From positions 1 to 64,000 of the forward strand of contig JUHI01000008.1 of NCBI GenBank assembly GCA_000799755.1: DNA of 64,000 nt. The letters run 5' to 3'. The notes below the pieces were generated by a model, which saw only the letters and a list, made by a program, of their open reading frames with translations, ran no database searches and was not told the DNA's origin. Shown in pieces: positions 8,180-16,711 of this stretch. The position numbers were made by a program, and so were the translations under genes. How positions within the stretch are numbered: position 1 is the stretch's first letter; every line of letters begins with the position of its first letter. Origin of the DNA: Martinezella tropici (lineage in GTDB: Bacteria; Pseudomonadota; Alphaproteobacteria; Rhizobiales; Rhizobiaceae).

Positions 8180-9087
8180 TGACGACGCCATCTTCCGTCA
8201 CTAGTGCCATGCAGGGGCCAACCGGGCGCAAGCCGCAGCATCTGACCCCTGGCCGCATCGGGCTTTATCTCTTTCTTATCATAGCGGCACTGTTCTTCCT
8301 GCTGCCGCTCTACGTGATGCTCGTCACCTCGTTCAAATCCATGCCGGAGATACGGCAGGGCAATATCTTCGCCTTCCCGCAGATGTGGTCGGCCGATGCC
8401 TGGGTGCAGGCCTGGAGCTCGGCCTGCACCGGGCTCGAATGCGGCGGCATCAGCGTCGGATTCTGGAATTCGGTGAAGATCCTGATCCCGAGCATGATCC
8501 TGTCGATCCTGATCTCGTCGCTGACTGGCTATGCGCTGTCCTTCTGGCGGGTCAAAGGGGCAAATGTGCTGTTCGCCGTCCTTCTGCTCGGCGCCTTCAT
8601 CCCCTATCAGGTGTTCATCTATCCGCTGGTGCTGATCTATCGCGATATCGGCATCTATTCGACGCTGCCCTGCATCATCATCACCCACACGGTCTTCGGC
8701 CTGCCTGTCCTGACGCTGCTGTTCCGGAACTATTATTCGAGCCTGCCGATGGAACTGTTCAAGGCGGCCCGCATCGACGGGGCGGGGCTTTGGCAGATCT
8801 TCTTCCTGCTGATGATCCCGATGTCGATCCCGATCCTTGTGGTGGCGTCGATCCTGCAGGTGACCGGCATCTGGAACGACTTCCTGTTTGGCGTCGTTTT
8901 CGCCGGCCGGGAAAATTTTCCCATGACGGTGCAGCTCAACAATATCGTCAACTCCACCCAAGGGGAGAAGCTTTACAACGTCAACATGGCGGCAACCATT
9001 CTCACCGCCCTGGTTCCGCTGATCGTCTATTTCGGTTCGGGTCGCTGGTTCGTGCGCGGCATCACCGCCGGCGCAGTCAAGGGATAG
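8179..9087 (+). CDS. Sugar ABC transporter permease, MalG type
   Basis: A 302-residue permease of the BPD_transp_1 family with the shorter MalG-like layout: an early helix LYLFLIIAALFFLLPLYVMLVTSFK, and the EAA loop MELFKAARIDGAGLWQIFFLLMIPMS. The C-terminus YFGSGRWFVRGITAGAVKG is the standard ending for UgpE/MalG-type carbohydrate permeases. It forms the translocation pore with the preceding product. The ATG overlaps the TGA of the upstream gene by one base (TGATG). Confidence 0.92.
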   Translation: MTTPSSVTSAMQGPTGRKPQHLTPGRIGLYLFLIIAALFFLLPLYVMLVTSFKSMPEIRQGNIFAFPQMWSADAWVQAWSSACTGLECGGISVGFWNSVKILIPSMILSILISSLTGYALSFWRVKGANVLFAVLLLGAFIPYQVFIYPLVLIYRDIGIYSTLPCIIITHTVFGLPVLTLLFRNYYSSLPMELFKAARIDGAGLWQIFFLLMIPMSIPILVVASILQVTGIWNDFLFGVVFAGRENFPMTVQLNNIVNSTQGEKLYNVNMAATILTALVPLIVYFGSGRWFVRGITAGAVKG

Positions 9088-9090
9088 CTC

Positions 9091-10176
9091 ATGGCCAATG
9101 TTTCCATTCGCGAACTTGCGATCGATTTCGGCAGCGTCAGTGTCCTGAAATCGCTCAATCTCGAGGTGAAGTCCGGCGAGTTCATCGTCCTGCTCGGCCC
9201 GTCCGGCTGCGGCAAGTCGACCCTCCTCAACGCGATCGCCGGGTTGACCGATATCACCGATGGCCAGATCTGGATCGGCGACAAGAACGTCACCTGGGAG
9301 GAGCCGAAGGACCGCGGCATCGGCATGGTCTTCCAATCCTATGCGCTCTATCCGACGATGACGGTAGAAGGAAATCTCTCCTTCGGTCTGCGCATCGCCG
9401 GCATGGCGAAGGAGGAGATTGCCGAACGCGTCAACCGCGCCGTGCAGATCCTGCAGATCGACCCCTTGCGCAAGCGCCGACCGGGAGAGCTCTCCGGTGG
9501 CCAGCGCCAGCGCGTCGCGATCGGCCGTGCCCTGGTGCGCGATGTCGATGTCTTCCTGTTCGACGAGCCGCTCTCCAATCTCGACGCCAAGCTCAGGACC
9601 GAGCTGCGCGTCGAGCTGAAGCGCCTGCATAGCGGCCTCGGCTCGACGATGATCTATGTGACGCACGATCAGATCGAAGCGCTGACGCTGGCCGATCGCA
9701 TTGCCGTCATGAGCGGCGGCGTCATCCAGCAATTCGCCTCGCCGAAGGAGATTTATCGCCGCCCGGTCAATCGTTTCGTGGCGGGTTTCGTCGGCTCGCC
9801 TTCAATGAACTTCCTGTCTGGGCAGGTAACGAGCAACGGCGGCGTACCGGCTTTCACACTGCCCGATGGCCGCAAGATCGATCTCAACGGCTACGAATTC
9901 TCAGGCACGCCCGGAGACGGCCGCAAGGCAACGCTCGGGGTGCGGCCGGAACAGATGCAGTTCCAGCCCGCCAGCGATCGCGCTTCCAGCCTGCCGGCCA
10001 CTTTTACCATTGTCGAGCCCATGGGCTCGGACAATTTGATCTGGGGCCAGGTCGGCAAGGAGACGATGTCTGTGCGTATCGATGCCGACGAGGATGTCGC
10101 GCTCAACAGCGAGCAGCCGGTCTATTTTCAGCCGGCGCTCGCATCGTTGTTCGGCGAGGACGGGCAGCGTCTGTGA
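9091..10176 (+). CDS. Sugar ABC transporter ATP-binding protein, UgpC/MalK type
   Basis: A 361-residue ATPase: Walker A at residues 36-44 (GPSGCGKST), Q-loop FQSYALYPTMTVEGN, signature LSGGQRQRVAIGRAL, Walker B VFLFDEPLSNLD and H-loop THDQ. After about residue 235 comes the OB-type regulatory domain of MalK/UgpC proteins, including the GVRPEQ motif. It powers the importer formed by the two preceding permeases and starts four bases after the second one. It closes the operon; a GC-rich hairpin follows. The paired permeases and this ATPase make a complete CUT1 importer with the binding protein at 5919. Confidence 0.94.
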   Translation: MANVSIRELAIDFGSVSVLKSLNLEVKSGEFIVLLGPSGCGKSTLLNAIAGLTDITDGQIWIGDKNVTWEEPKDRGIGMVFQSYALYPTMTVEGNLSFGLRIAGMAKEEIAERVNRAVQILQIDPLRKRRPGELSGGQRQRVAIGRALVRDVDVFLFDEPLSNLDAKLRTELRVELKRLHSGLGSTMIYVTHDQIEALTLADRIAVMSGGVIQQFASPKEIYRRPVNRFVAGFVGSPSMNFLSGQVTSNGGVPAFTLPDGRKIDLNGYEFSGTPGDGRKATLGVRPEQMQFQPASDRASSLPATFTIVEPMGSDNLIWGQVGKETMSVRIDADEDVALNSEQPVYFQPALASLFGEDGQRL

Positions 10177-10183
10177 GATAGGT

Positions 10184-10217
10184 TGTCGCGCGCCGGACCA
10201 AGCGCGCGGCGCAATTT
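10184..10217 (+). terminator. Terminator between convergent genes
   Basis: An imperfect GC-rich stem (TTG-T-CGCGCGC against GCGCGCG-GCG-CAA) is followed by ATTTT. It lies between the ATPase stop and the stop of the convergent methyltransferase gene and may serve both strands. Confidence 0.5.
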
Positions 10218-11279
10218 TCATGCCCTGACTTCGAAAACCATGTTGAATGGCGTTTCGGTCGCCTTGCGGAAGTGCGAATAGCCCGCATCCATGGCGACCT
10301 TGCGCAGTTTCAACTCGCCGGCTTGCGCACCCAGGCCGAGCCCGACTTCCTGGGACAGCGAGGCCGGCGTGCAGATCATCGTCGATGCGCCGTAGAAGAC
10401 GCGGCCGACCGGGTTGAGATTGTCCTTCAGGCAATCATGCGCAAAGGGCTCGACAATCATCCAGGTGCCGTCATCGGCGAGGGTTTCCTTGACATGTTTG
10501 CCGGCGCCGACCGGATCGCCCATGTCGTGCAGGCAATCGAACATTGCCACGAGATCGTAGTCGGCAGGCGGGAAATCCTTGGCACTTGCCTGCTCGAACG
10601 TGATGCGGCCCGCAACGCCTGCTTCCGCGGCCGCAGCCTTCGCCCGTTCAATGGACGGGAGATGATAATCAAAGCCGAAGAAGGTCGAGTTCGGATAGGC
10701 TTCCGCCAACAGAATGGTCGAAGCGCCATGGCCACAGCCGACATCGGCGACGATCGCGCCAGCCTCAAGCTTCTCCTTCAAGCCGTCGATCGCCGGTATC
10801 CATTCCGAAATGAGGTGGCTGTTGTAGCCCGGTCGGAAGAACCGCTCCGTGCCGCGGAACAGGCAGGCGCTGTGTTCATGCCAGCCGACGCCGCTGCCGG
10901 TCCTAAAGGCATTGGCGATCTTTGGCTCGTCAAGCCACATGGATTGAACGACATCGAAGGCGCCAGTGAAGAAGGCCGGGCTGTTTTCCTCCGCAAACAC
11001 CATTGCCTGTTCCGGTGTCAGGTAGAAGCGCTCGGTGTCGTCGTCATAGCTGACATAGTCGGCCGCCGCCTGGGCGGACAGCCATTCGCGCACATAGCGC
11101 TCCTTGACGCCGACCTTATCGGCAAGTTCCGCCGAGGTCATCGGCGTTCCATCGGCCATGGCCTTGAACAGGCCCAAATGGTCCCCGAGCGTCACCAGTA
11201 CACCTGAGACCGCCGCGCCGAGATCGCCGACCAGGCGCCCGACAAGGTTATCGAGTTTCTGCATATCAGGTTCGCGCAT
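10218..11279 (-). CDS. Class I SAM-dependent methyltransferase
   Basis: A 353-residue protein with an N-terminal winged-helix-like region (about residues 1-95, including MTSAELADKVGVKERYVREWL) and a Rossmann methyltransferase domain with motif I at about 178-186 (VADVGCGHGAS), FFGFDYH at the end of strand 2 and a DLVAMFDCLHDMGDP strand-4 block. The arrangement of dimerisation winged helix plus methyltransferase resembles O-methyltransferases, and also a group of bacterial proteins of unknown substrate that is widespread in rhizobia. The ATG at 11279 is preceded by GGGAGGATG. It is an isolated gene, converging with the sugar operon. I cannot name the substrate. Confidence 0.85.
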   Translation of the reverse strand: MREPDMQKLDNLVGRLVGDLGAAVSGVLVTLGDHLGLFKAMADGTPMTSAELADKVGVKERYVREWLSAQAAADYVSYDDDTERFYLTPEQAMVFAEENSPAFFTGAFDVVQSMWLDEPKIANAFRTGSGVGWHEHSACLFRGTERFFRPGYNSHLISEWIPAIDGLKEKLEAGAIVADVGCGHGASTILLAEAYPNSTFFGFDYHLPSIERAKAAAAEAGVAGRITFEQASAKDFPPADYDLVAMFDCLHDMGDPVGAGKHVKETLADDGTWMIVEPFAHDCLKDNLNPVGRVFYGASTMICTPASLSQEVGLGLGAQAGELKLRKVAMDAGYSHFRKATETPFNMVFEVRA

Positions 11280-11464
11280 GACATCCTCCCATCAGAATTG
11301 ATGCAGCGTTCCGTCACGATGTATTCGGATGGGAGAAAGATACTCCCGGGCCGGGGGGCAGGCAATTACGCCATCCGGCTGAACAGGTTCATCGCGACCC
11401 TGAAGGCAGGCGCAACCTATTGATGTAATACGCTATTTTAGAAGTTCACAAGCTGCTGGACGCC

Positions 11465-12016
11465 TCAGGCAAGGCGCGCCAGCTCCTTTTCCAGAACCGA
11501 AAGCAGGCGCGGATCGTCGGCCGTTACGTCGGGAGCGAAGCGGGCTGCAACCTTGCCGTCACGACCGATCAGGAATTTTTCGAAATTCCAGACAATGCCG
11601 CCATTGTCGCCGGTATGCAGGCCACGTTCGGCCAGGCGAACCCGCATCGGGCCGTCTCCGGTCGTCTCGACGCCCGAGGCGATGAGATTGTCATAGAGCG
11701 GATGGCGCTCTTCGCCTGTCACAGCGATCTTTGAGAACATGGGAAACTGCACATCGTAGGTCAGCGTGCAGAAATCCAGGATCTCCTTGTCGCTGCCCGG
11801 TTCCTGCCCCTTGAAGTCATTGGCAGGGAACCCGGCGATGACAAGACCTTCGTCGCGCTTCGCCTCATAGAGCTTTTCCAATCCCGCATACTGCACCGTC
11901 AGGCCGCATTTGGATGCGACGTTGACGACCATGATGACCTTGCCGCGATAGTCGGCAAGCGTCGTATCGCTGCCGTCGATCCTCTTTACCGGAATGTCGA
12001 GCACGCTATCGGTCAT
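11465..12016 (-). CDS. Glutathione peroxidase (cysteine type)
   Basis: A 183-residue GPx-family thiol peroxidase that reduces hydroperoxides with glutathione or thioredoxin. The nucleophile is Cys37 in NVASKCGLT, a plain TGC-type cysteine rather than selenocysteine. Gln71 (FPANDFKGQEPG) and the Trp of GGIVWNFEKFLI complete the catalytic set. The start at 12016 is supported by GGAG upstream; longer in-frame extension has no family support. It is cytoplasmic, with no signal peptide. It is the last gene of a minus-strand run, 80 bases behind the fused peptide-ABC ATPase gene, so it may be co-transcribed with the gamma-glutamyltranspeptidase and transport genes. Confidence 0.92.
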   Translation of the reverse strand: MTDSVLDIPVKRIDGSDTTLADYRGKVIMVVNVASKCGLTVQYAGLEKLYEAKRDEGLVIAGFPANDFKGQEPGSDKEILDFCTLTYDVQFPMFSKIAVTGEERHPLYDNLIASGVETTGDGPMRVRLAERGLHTGDNGGIVWNFEKFLIGRDGKVAARFAPDVTADDPRLLSVLEKELARLA

Positions 12017-12096
12017 TTCATTCAACTCCAGATCACATGGAAAACAGAATGCCGATATTTGCCTTGATTTCGGTGACGTCAAGGCCAGAATCCGGC

Positions 12097-13947
12097 TCAA
12101 GCGGCCTCTTCCATCCGCACCAGATGGCCGCTGGACACTTCGCGGTAGTGTTGGGCCGGTGGTTGATATCCGACCGGCCGCACCGGGCTCTTCAACTCAT
12201 CGACGGCGAGGTTGCGCCGGATGCCGCGCCGCGATGGGTCAGGCACCGGAACGGCCGCCATCAGCTTCTTCGTATAGGCGTGCTGCGGATTTTCGAACAC
12301 GGAGGCGCGCGGGCCGATTTCGACGATTTCGCCGAGATACATGACGGCGACGCGATGGCTGACGCGCTCGACCACGGCCATGTCGTGCGAGATGAAGAGA
12401 TAGGAGAGATTGAGGCTCTGCTGCAGATCCATCAACAGATTGCAGACCTGCGCCTTGATGGACACATCGAGCGCCGAGACGCTTTCATCGGCAACAATCA
12501 CCTTCGGATCGAGCGCGAGCGCGCGGGCGATACAGATGCGCTGGCGCTGGCCGCCCGAGAATTCATGCGGATAGCGGCTCATCATATCCGCTTTCAGGCC
12601 GACGCGCTCCAGCAGATCGGCCGCCTTTTCGCGGGCCTCGGAGCGGGTGCCCAGGCGATGCTCGATGAAAGGTTCTGCAACGGCAGCGCCGATCGTCATG
12701 CGCGGGTTGAGGCTCGCAAACGGGTCCTGGAAGATCATCTGGATACTGCGCCGCATCCGGCGCAGATCGACCGCCCCAAGCTTCATCACGTCATAGCCGT
12801 CGAGGCGAACCTCGCCGGATTTGGGGTTGATGAGGCGCATGATGGAGCGCCCGGTCGTCGATTTGCCGCAGCCGGATTCTCCAACCAGCGACAAGGTCTC
12901 GCCTTGGGCAAGATCGAATGAGACGTTTTCGACCGCATGAATGGCGCCGGTCGGGCGAGCGAACAGGCCGCCGTGGAGCTCGAAACGGGTGACGAGGTTC
13001 TTTACCTCAAGCACCGGGGTCCTGCCGTGATCGACGGTGTCCGCGAGTGCCTTGGGTTCGCTGAGCTCGCCGGTGCTTGCATCGACGATCGGGAAGCGCA
13101 GCGGTTGCCGTTGATCCTTCATCGAGCCGAGGCGCGGGACCGCCGACAGCAATGCCCGGGTATAGGGGTGCTGGCCGCGATGGAAGATATCGTCGGTCTT
13201 GCCTGTTTCCACCGCCTCGCCGCGATACATGACGATGGTGCGATCGGAGATTTCGGCGACGACGCCCATGTCGTGGGTGATGAAGAGGACGGACATGCCT
13301 TCTTCTTCCTGCAGCACCTTGATGAGGTCGAGGATCTGCCCCTGGATCGTTACGTCGAGCGCGGTCGTCGGCTCGTCGGCGATCAGCAGCTTCGGGCGGC
13401 TGGCAAGCGCCATGGCGATCATGACGCGCTGGCGCATGCCGCCGGAAAACTGGTGCGGATATTCGTCAAAGCGCGAGGATGCGTTGGGGATGCGCACTTT
13501 TTCCAGAAGGCGGATCGTTTCAGCCTTCGCTTGCGCATTGGAGATATTGCCATGGCAGGTCAGCGCCTCGGAAATCTGCCGGCCGATGGTGAAGATCGGA
13601 TTGAGGGATGTCATCGGCTCCTGGAAGATCATCGCGACGTCCTTGCCGCGTACCTTGCGCATCTCGGCCTCCGGCAATGAGAGGAGATCGCGGCCGTTGA
13701 GCCTTATAGAGCCTTCGATGCGGCTGCTGGCCCTGGCGAGCAGCCGCATGATCGAGAGCGAGGTCACGCTCTTGCCCGAACCGCTTTCGCCGACGATGGC
13801 GACCGTTTCTCCCGGCATGACGTCGAAGGAGATGTCCTTAACGACCGTGCGCCACTCGCCATCGACGAGAAACGAGGTGGTCAGATCGGAGACGGACAGG
13901 ACAGGCTGCTTGCTCGGATCGATCGTCTGTGCGGCGTTGGTCGTCAT
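12097..13947 (-). CDS. Dipeptide/glutathione-type ABC transporter, fused double ATP-binding protein
   Basis: A 616-residue protein made of two complete oligopeptide-type ATPase domains in tandem (DppD-like then DppF-like), as in E. coli GsiA. The first half shows GESGSGKSVTSLSIMRLL, FQEPMTSLNPIFTIG, FSGGMRQRVMIAMALA and LLIADEPTTALDVT; the second shows GESGCGKSTTGRSIMRL, FQDPFASLNPRMTIG, FSGGQRQRICIARALA and VIVADESVSALDVS. A Cys-poor oligo_HPY tail follows each half. The start at 13947 was chosen because GGGGAACCG lies upstream; an ATG at 13962 is possible. It energises the DppBC-type permeases encoded upstream and follows the gamma-glutamyltranspeptidase gene by about 70 bases. Confidence 0.93.
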   Translation of the reverse strand: MTTNAAQTIDPSKQPVLSVSDLTTSFLVDGEWRTVVKDISFDVMPGETVAIVGESGSGKSVTSLSIMRLLARASSRIEGSIRLNGRDLLSLPEAEMRKVRGKDVAMIFQEPMTSLNPIFTIGRQISEALTCHGNISNAQAKAETIRLLEKVRIPNASSRFDEYPHQFSGGMRQRVMIAMALASRPKLLIADEPTTALDVTIQGQILDLIKVLQEEEGMSVLFITHDMGVVAEISDRTIVMYRGEAVETGKTDDIFHRGQHPYTRALLSAVPRLGSMKDQRQPLRFPIVDASTGELSEPKALADTVDHGRTPVLEVKNLVTRFELHGGLFARPTGAIHAVENVSFDLAQGETLSLVGESGCGKSTTGRSIMRLINPKSGEVRLDGYDVMKLGAVDLRRMRRSIQMIFQDPFASLNPRMTIGAAVAEPFIEHRLGTRSEAREKAADLLERVGLKADMMSRYPHEFSGGQRQRICIARALALDPKVIVADESVSALDVSIKAQVCNLLMDLQQSLNLSYLFISHDMAVVERVSHRVAVMYLGEIVEIGPRASVFENPQHAYTKKLMAAVPVPDPSRRGIRRNLAVDELKSPVRPVGYQPPAQHYREVSSGHLVRMEEAA

Positions 13948-14018
13948 CGGTTCCCCATTCATGATCTTGCGCTTTGCCCGGGCTTTGGCGGAAGCCCGTC
14001 GTAATGATTGCGGAGCTT

Positions 14019-15809
14019 CTATCGGCCGACGGCGTAGGCTTGCATCAGGCGCGGTGTCGCGGCAGCATGCAGGAGGCCGTCGGCATCGCGCCTTGCTGCG
14101 GTCAGCCGTCCTACCGTCCATTCCGGCGCGACGGTCAATCGGTGGCCCTTCTTGCGAAGTGCTTCAAGCACGTCAGCACCGAAATTCGCCTCTGCCGTCA
14201 GACCGCCCGGCTCGCGCGTGCGGGGGTAGAAGGAGCTTGGGAAATGCGTGCTGTGGAACAGAGGCTTGTCGATCGCTTCCTGCAGGTTGAGCCGGTGATG
14301 GACATAGCGCAGGAAGAAGGAGAGCTGCCATTGCTCCTGCTGATCGCCGCCGGGCGTGCCGAAGGCAAGCGTCGGGCGTCCCTCATGCAGCGCCATCGTC
14401 GGGGTCAGCGTCGTGCGTGGCCGCTTGCCTGGGGCAAGTGAACAGGGCAAGCCCGGCTGTAGCCAGAACATCTGAGCGCGGGAATTCAGGCAGAAACCGA
14501 GGCCGGGAATAATCGGTGAAGATTGCAGCCAGCCGCCTGATGGTGTCACCGACACCATGTTGCCCTCGCGATCGATGACGTCGACATGCACGGTATCGCC
14601 GCGCTTCTCGGTCAGATGCGACATTGTCGGCTCGTAGACTGCGCCGCCCTTGGCTCCCGGCGCATCGAGCATCTGCATGGTGAGATCGTACTGGTCTTCG
14701 AAGCCGCTGAGTCTGCCCGGGCGCAAGACGAGTGACGCTTCGGGCGAGATCAGCTTGCGACGCTCGTCGGCGTAGGCATCCGACAGCAGGGTTTCGATCG
14801 GAACCCGCGTGAAATTCGGATCGCTGTAATAGAGCTCGCGATCGGCAAAGGCGAGTTTCATGGCTTCGGTCACGGTATGGACGAAGTCTACCCCTGCCGG
14901 GTCCATGCCGGCAATGTCGAATCCCTTGAGCAGCGATAGCGCCTGCAGGAAGACCGGACCCTGACCCCAGGGGCCGATCTTGGCGACCGTCCAGCCGTTG
15001 TGATAGTCATAGGTCAGCGGCGCCTCGATCGTCGCCTGCCAGTTGGCCATGTCGTCGGCCGTCAGCACGCCCTTGTGGCGCGCGCCGCTCGCATCCATCA
15101 CCTCGGTCTTGCGGACAAAGGCGTCGATCGCTTCGGCGACGAAGCCGCGATAAAAAGCATCACGCGCCGCTTCGATCTGCGCTTCCCGATCGCTCTTGCT
15201 TTCGGCTTCGGCAACGACCCGCTTCCAGGTTTCGGCAAGAACCGGGTTCTTGAAGTTGGACCAGGGTTCGGGAGCCGCGCCGCCCGGAAGCCAGGTCTCG
15301 TAGGAGGTCGGCCATTCCTTGCGGTAGAAATCGGCAAGTCCCGCAATGGTCGCGGAAACGCGGGGCAGGACGGGATGTCCCTTTTCGGCATAGTGGATCG
15401 CCGGTTCGAGCACGTCGCGGACCGTCAGCCGACCATAGTCACGCAGCATCAGCATCCAGCCGTCGAAGGCGCCGGGAATGACGGTTGCAAGCAGGCCATC
15501 GCCGGGAATCAGCTTCAATCCCTCGCGCGTATAATGCTCGATCGTCGCGCCGGCCGGTGCCGGTGCCTGGGCACAGATGACCTCGACCTTGTCTTTCTTC
15601 TTCGAATAGAGGATGGCGGGCATATCGCCGCCCGGCCCGCAAAGATGCGGCTCGACGATCTGCAGTACGAAACCGGTCGCAACGGCGGCGTCGAAGGCAT
15701 TGCCGCCCTTTTCGAGAATGCTCATGCCGACGGCGGACGCGATCCAGTGCGTCGATGTGACAACGCCGAAGGTGCCGAGGATTTCCGGGCGGGTGGTGAA
15801 TGCGGTCAT
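14019..15809 (-). CDS. Gamma-glutamyltransferase family protein
   Basis: A 596-residue Ntn-hydrolase of the GGT family, which cleaves gamma-glutamyl bonds as in glutathione. It keeps the early GMSILEKGGNAFDAAVATGFVLQIVEPHLCGPGGD block and, in the small-subunit region, the likely autocatalytic cleavage site and nucleophile Thr406 (RGDTVHVDVIDREGNMVSVTPSGG), followed by the PRTTLTPTMAL and GTPGGDQQEQW regions. Unlike E. coli GGT it has no signal peptide and should act in the cytoplasm, after uptake. The ATG at 15809 has AAAGGA upstream; an ATG at 15836 overlaps the previous stop (ATGA) and is the alternative start. It lies between permease and ATPase genes of a peptide importer. Confidence 0.92.
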   Translation of the reverse strand: MTAFTTRPEILGTFGVVTSTHWIASAVGMSILEKGGNAFDAAVATGFVLQIVEPHLCGPGGDMPAILYSKKKDKVEVICAQAPAPAGATIEHYTREGLKLIPGDGLLATVIPGAFDGWMLMLRDYGRLTVRDVLEPAIHYAEKGHPVLPRVSATIAGLADFYRKEWPTSYETWLPGGAAPEPWSNFKNPVLAETWKRVVAEAESKSDREAQIEAARDAFYRGFVAEAIDAFVRKTEVMDASGARHKGVLTADDMANWQATIEAPLTYDYHNGWTVAKIGPWGQGPVFLQALSLLKGFDIAGMDPAGVDFVHTVTEAMKLAFADRELYYSDPNFTRVPIETLLSDAYADERRKLISPEASLVLRPGRLSGFEDQYDLTMQMLDAPGAKGGAVYEPTMSHLTEKRGDTVHVDVIDREGNMVSVTPSGGWLQSSPIIPGLGFCLNSRAQMFWLQPGLPCSLAPGKRPRTTLTPTMALHEGRPTLAFGTPGGDQQEQWQLSFFLRYVHHRLNLQEAIDKPLFHSTHFPSSFYPRTREPGGLTAEANFGADVLEALRKKGHRLTVAPEWTVGRLTAARRDADGLLHAAATPRLMQAYAVGR

Positions 15810-15832
15810 TGGGGGGCATCCTTTCAGTTTGT

Positions 15833-16711
15833 TCATGCTTCGCGCGGGTCGAGCGCATCGCGCAGGCCGTCGCCGAGGAGATTGAAGCCGATCACGACGA
15901 GAAAAATGGCGGCGCCCGGCCACATGGCCATCCAGGGCGCCTGTTCGAGATAATTCTTGGCGACATTGAGCATCGAGCCCCAGCTGGGGGCGGGCGGCTG
16001 CTGGCCGAGGCCGAGGAAGGAGAGGCTCGCTTCCGCGATGATCGCGGTCGCGATGGTGAGAGTTGCCTGTACGAGGATAGGGGCAAGCACATTCGGCAGG
16101 ATGTAGCGGGTGATGATGCTTGAATGACGCAGGCCGATCGACCGGGCACCCTCGACATAATCCTCCGTCTTGACCGCTAGCACCTGGCCGCGCGTCAACC
16201 GCACGAAGACCGGCGTTGCCGACAAGCCGATGGCGATCATCGCATTGGTGAGGCTCGGGCCGAGGAAGGCGGCAAGCGCAATGGCGGTGATGAGGAAAGG
16301 CATCGCCAGAAAGGCTTCGGTGATGCGGGAGATGATCTGGTCGATCCAGCCGCCATAGTAGCCGGAGATCAGGCCGAAGGGTACGCCGATCGCGACGGCA
16401 ATGGCGACTGAGAAGATGCCGGCCATCAAAGATGCCTGCGCCCCCCAGATCATGCGGGAGAGGATGTCCCGGCCGAGATCGTCGGTGCCGAGCCAATGGG
16501 CGGCCGACGGCGCCTTGCGGATTGCCGACCAACTGGTGGCGACCGGATCGGGGATCGGCAGCAGCGGGGCGAGCAGCGCGAGCGCTGCGAAGAACAGGAT
16601 GATGGCAAGCCCGACCAGCGCCCCCTTGTTGGCCTTAAGCTTGCGCCAAGCGCGATTGGGCGCGCGTTTTGCTGAAGCGTTTGCGGCAGTCGCCTGAACG
16701 ATCGTGCTCAT
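15833..16711 (-). CDS. Peptide ABC transporter permease, DppC type
   Basis: A 292-residue inner-membrane permease. It has the N-terminal OppC-type helix (ALVGLAIILFFAALALLAPLLP), the LGTDDLGRDILSRMIWGAQASL motif typical of DppC/OppC/GsiD proteins, and an EAA loop near GARSIGLRHSSIITRYILPNVLAPI. The C-terminus LVVIGFNLLGDGLRDALDPR is diagnostic for this family. Its ATG overlaps the stop of the dppB-type gene by four bases, and its own stop overlaps a possible start of the transpeptidase gene. Substrate by context: gamma-glutamyl peptides such as glutathione. Confidence 0.93.
   Translation of the reverse strand: MSTIVQATAANASAKRAPNRAWRKLKANKGALVGLAIILFFAALALLAPLLPIPDPVATSWSAIRKAPSAAHWLGTDDLGRDILSRMIWGAQASLMAGIFSVAIAVAIGVPFGLISGYYGGWIDQIISRITEAFLAMPFLITAIALAAFLGPSLTNAMIAIGLSATPVFVRLTRGQVLAVKTEDYVEGARSIGLRHSSIITRYILPNVLAPILVQATLTIATAIIAEASLSFLGLGQQPPAPSWGSMLNVAKNYLEQAPWMAMWPGAAIFLVVIGFNLLGDGLRDALDPREA

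Noticed and set aside
8140-9732. 530-codon open frame on the minus strand across the sugar permease and ATPase genes
   Set aside because: It is antisense to three well-supported genes, has low-complexity His/Asp/Arg-rich sequence and no domain; GC-rich coding DNA creates such frames.
11465-12016. Selenocysteine form of glutathione peroxidase
   Set aside because: The active-site codon is an ordinary cysteine codon with no in-frame TGA.
14019-16532. Apparent 837-residue fusion with the transpeptidase at its C-terminus
   Set aside because: The extra N-terminal part is an out-of-frame reading of the DppC permease gene; the transpeptidase starts at 15809 or 15836.
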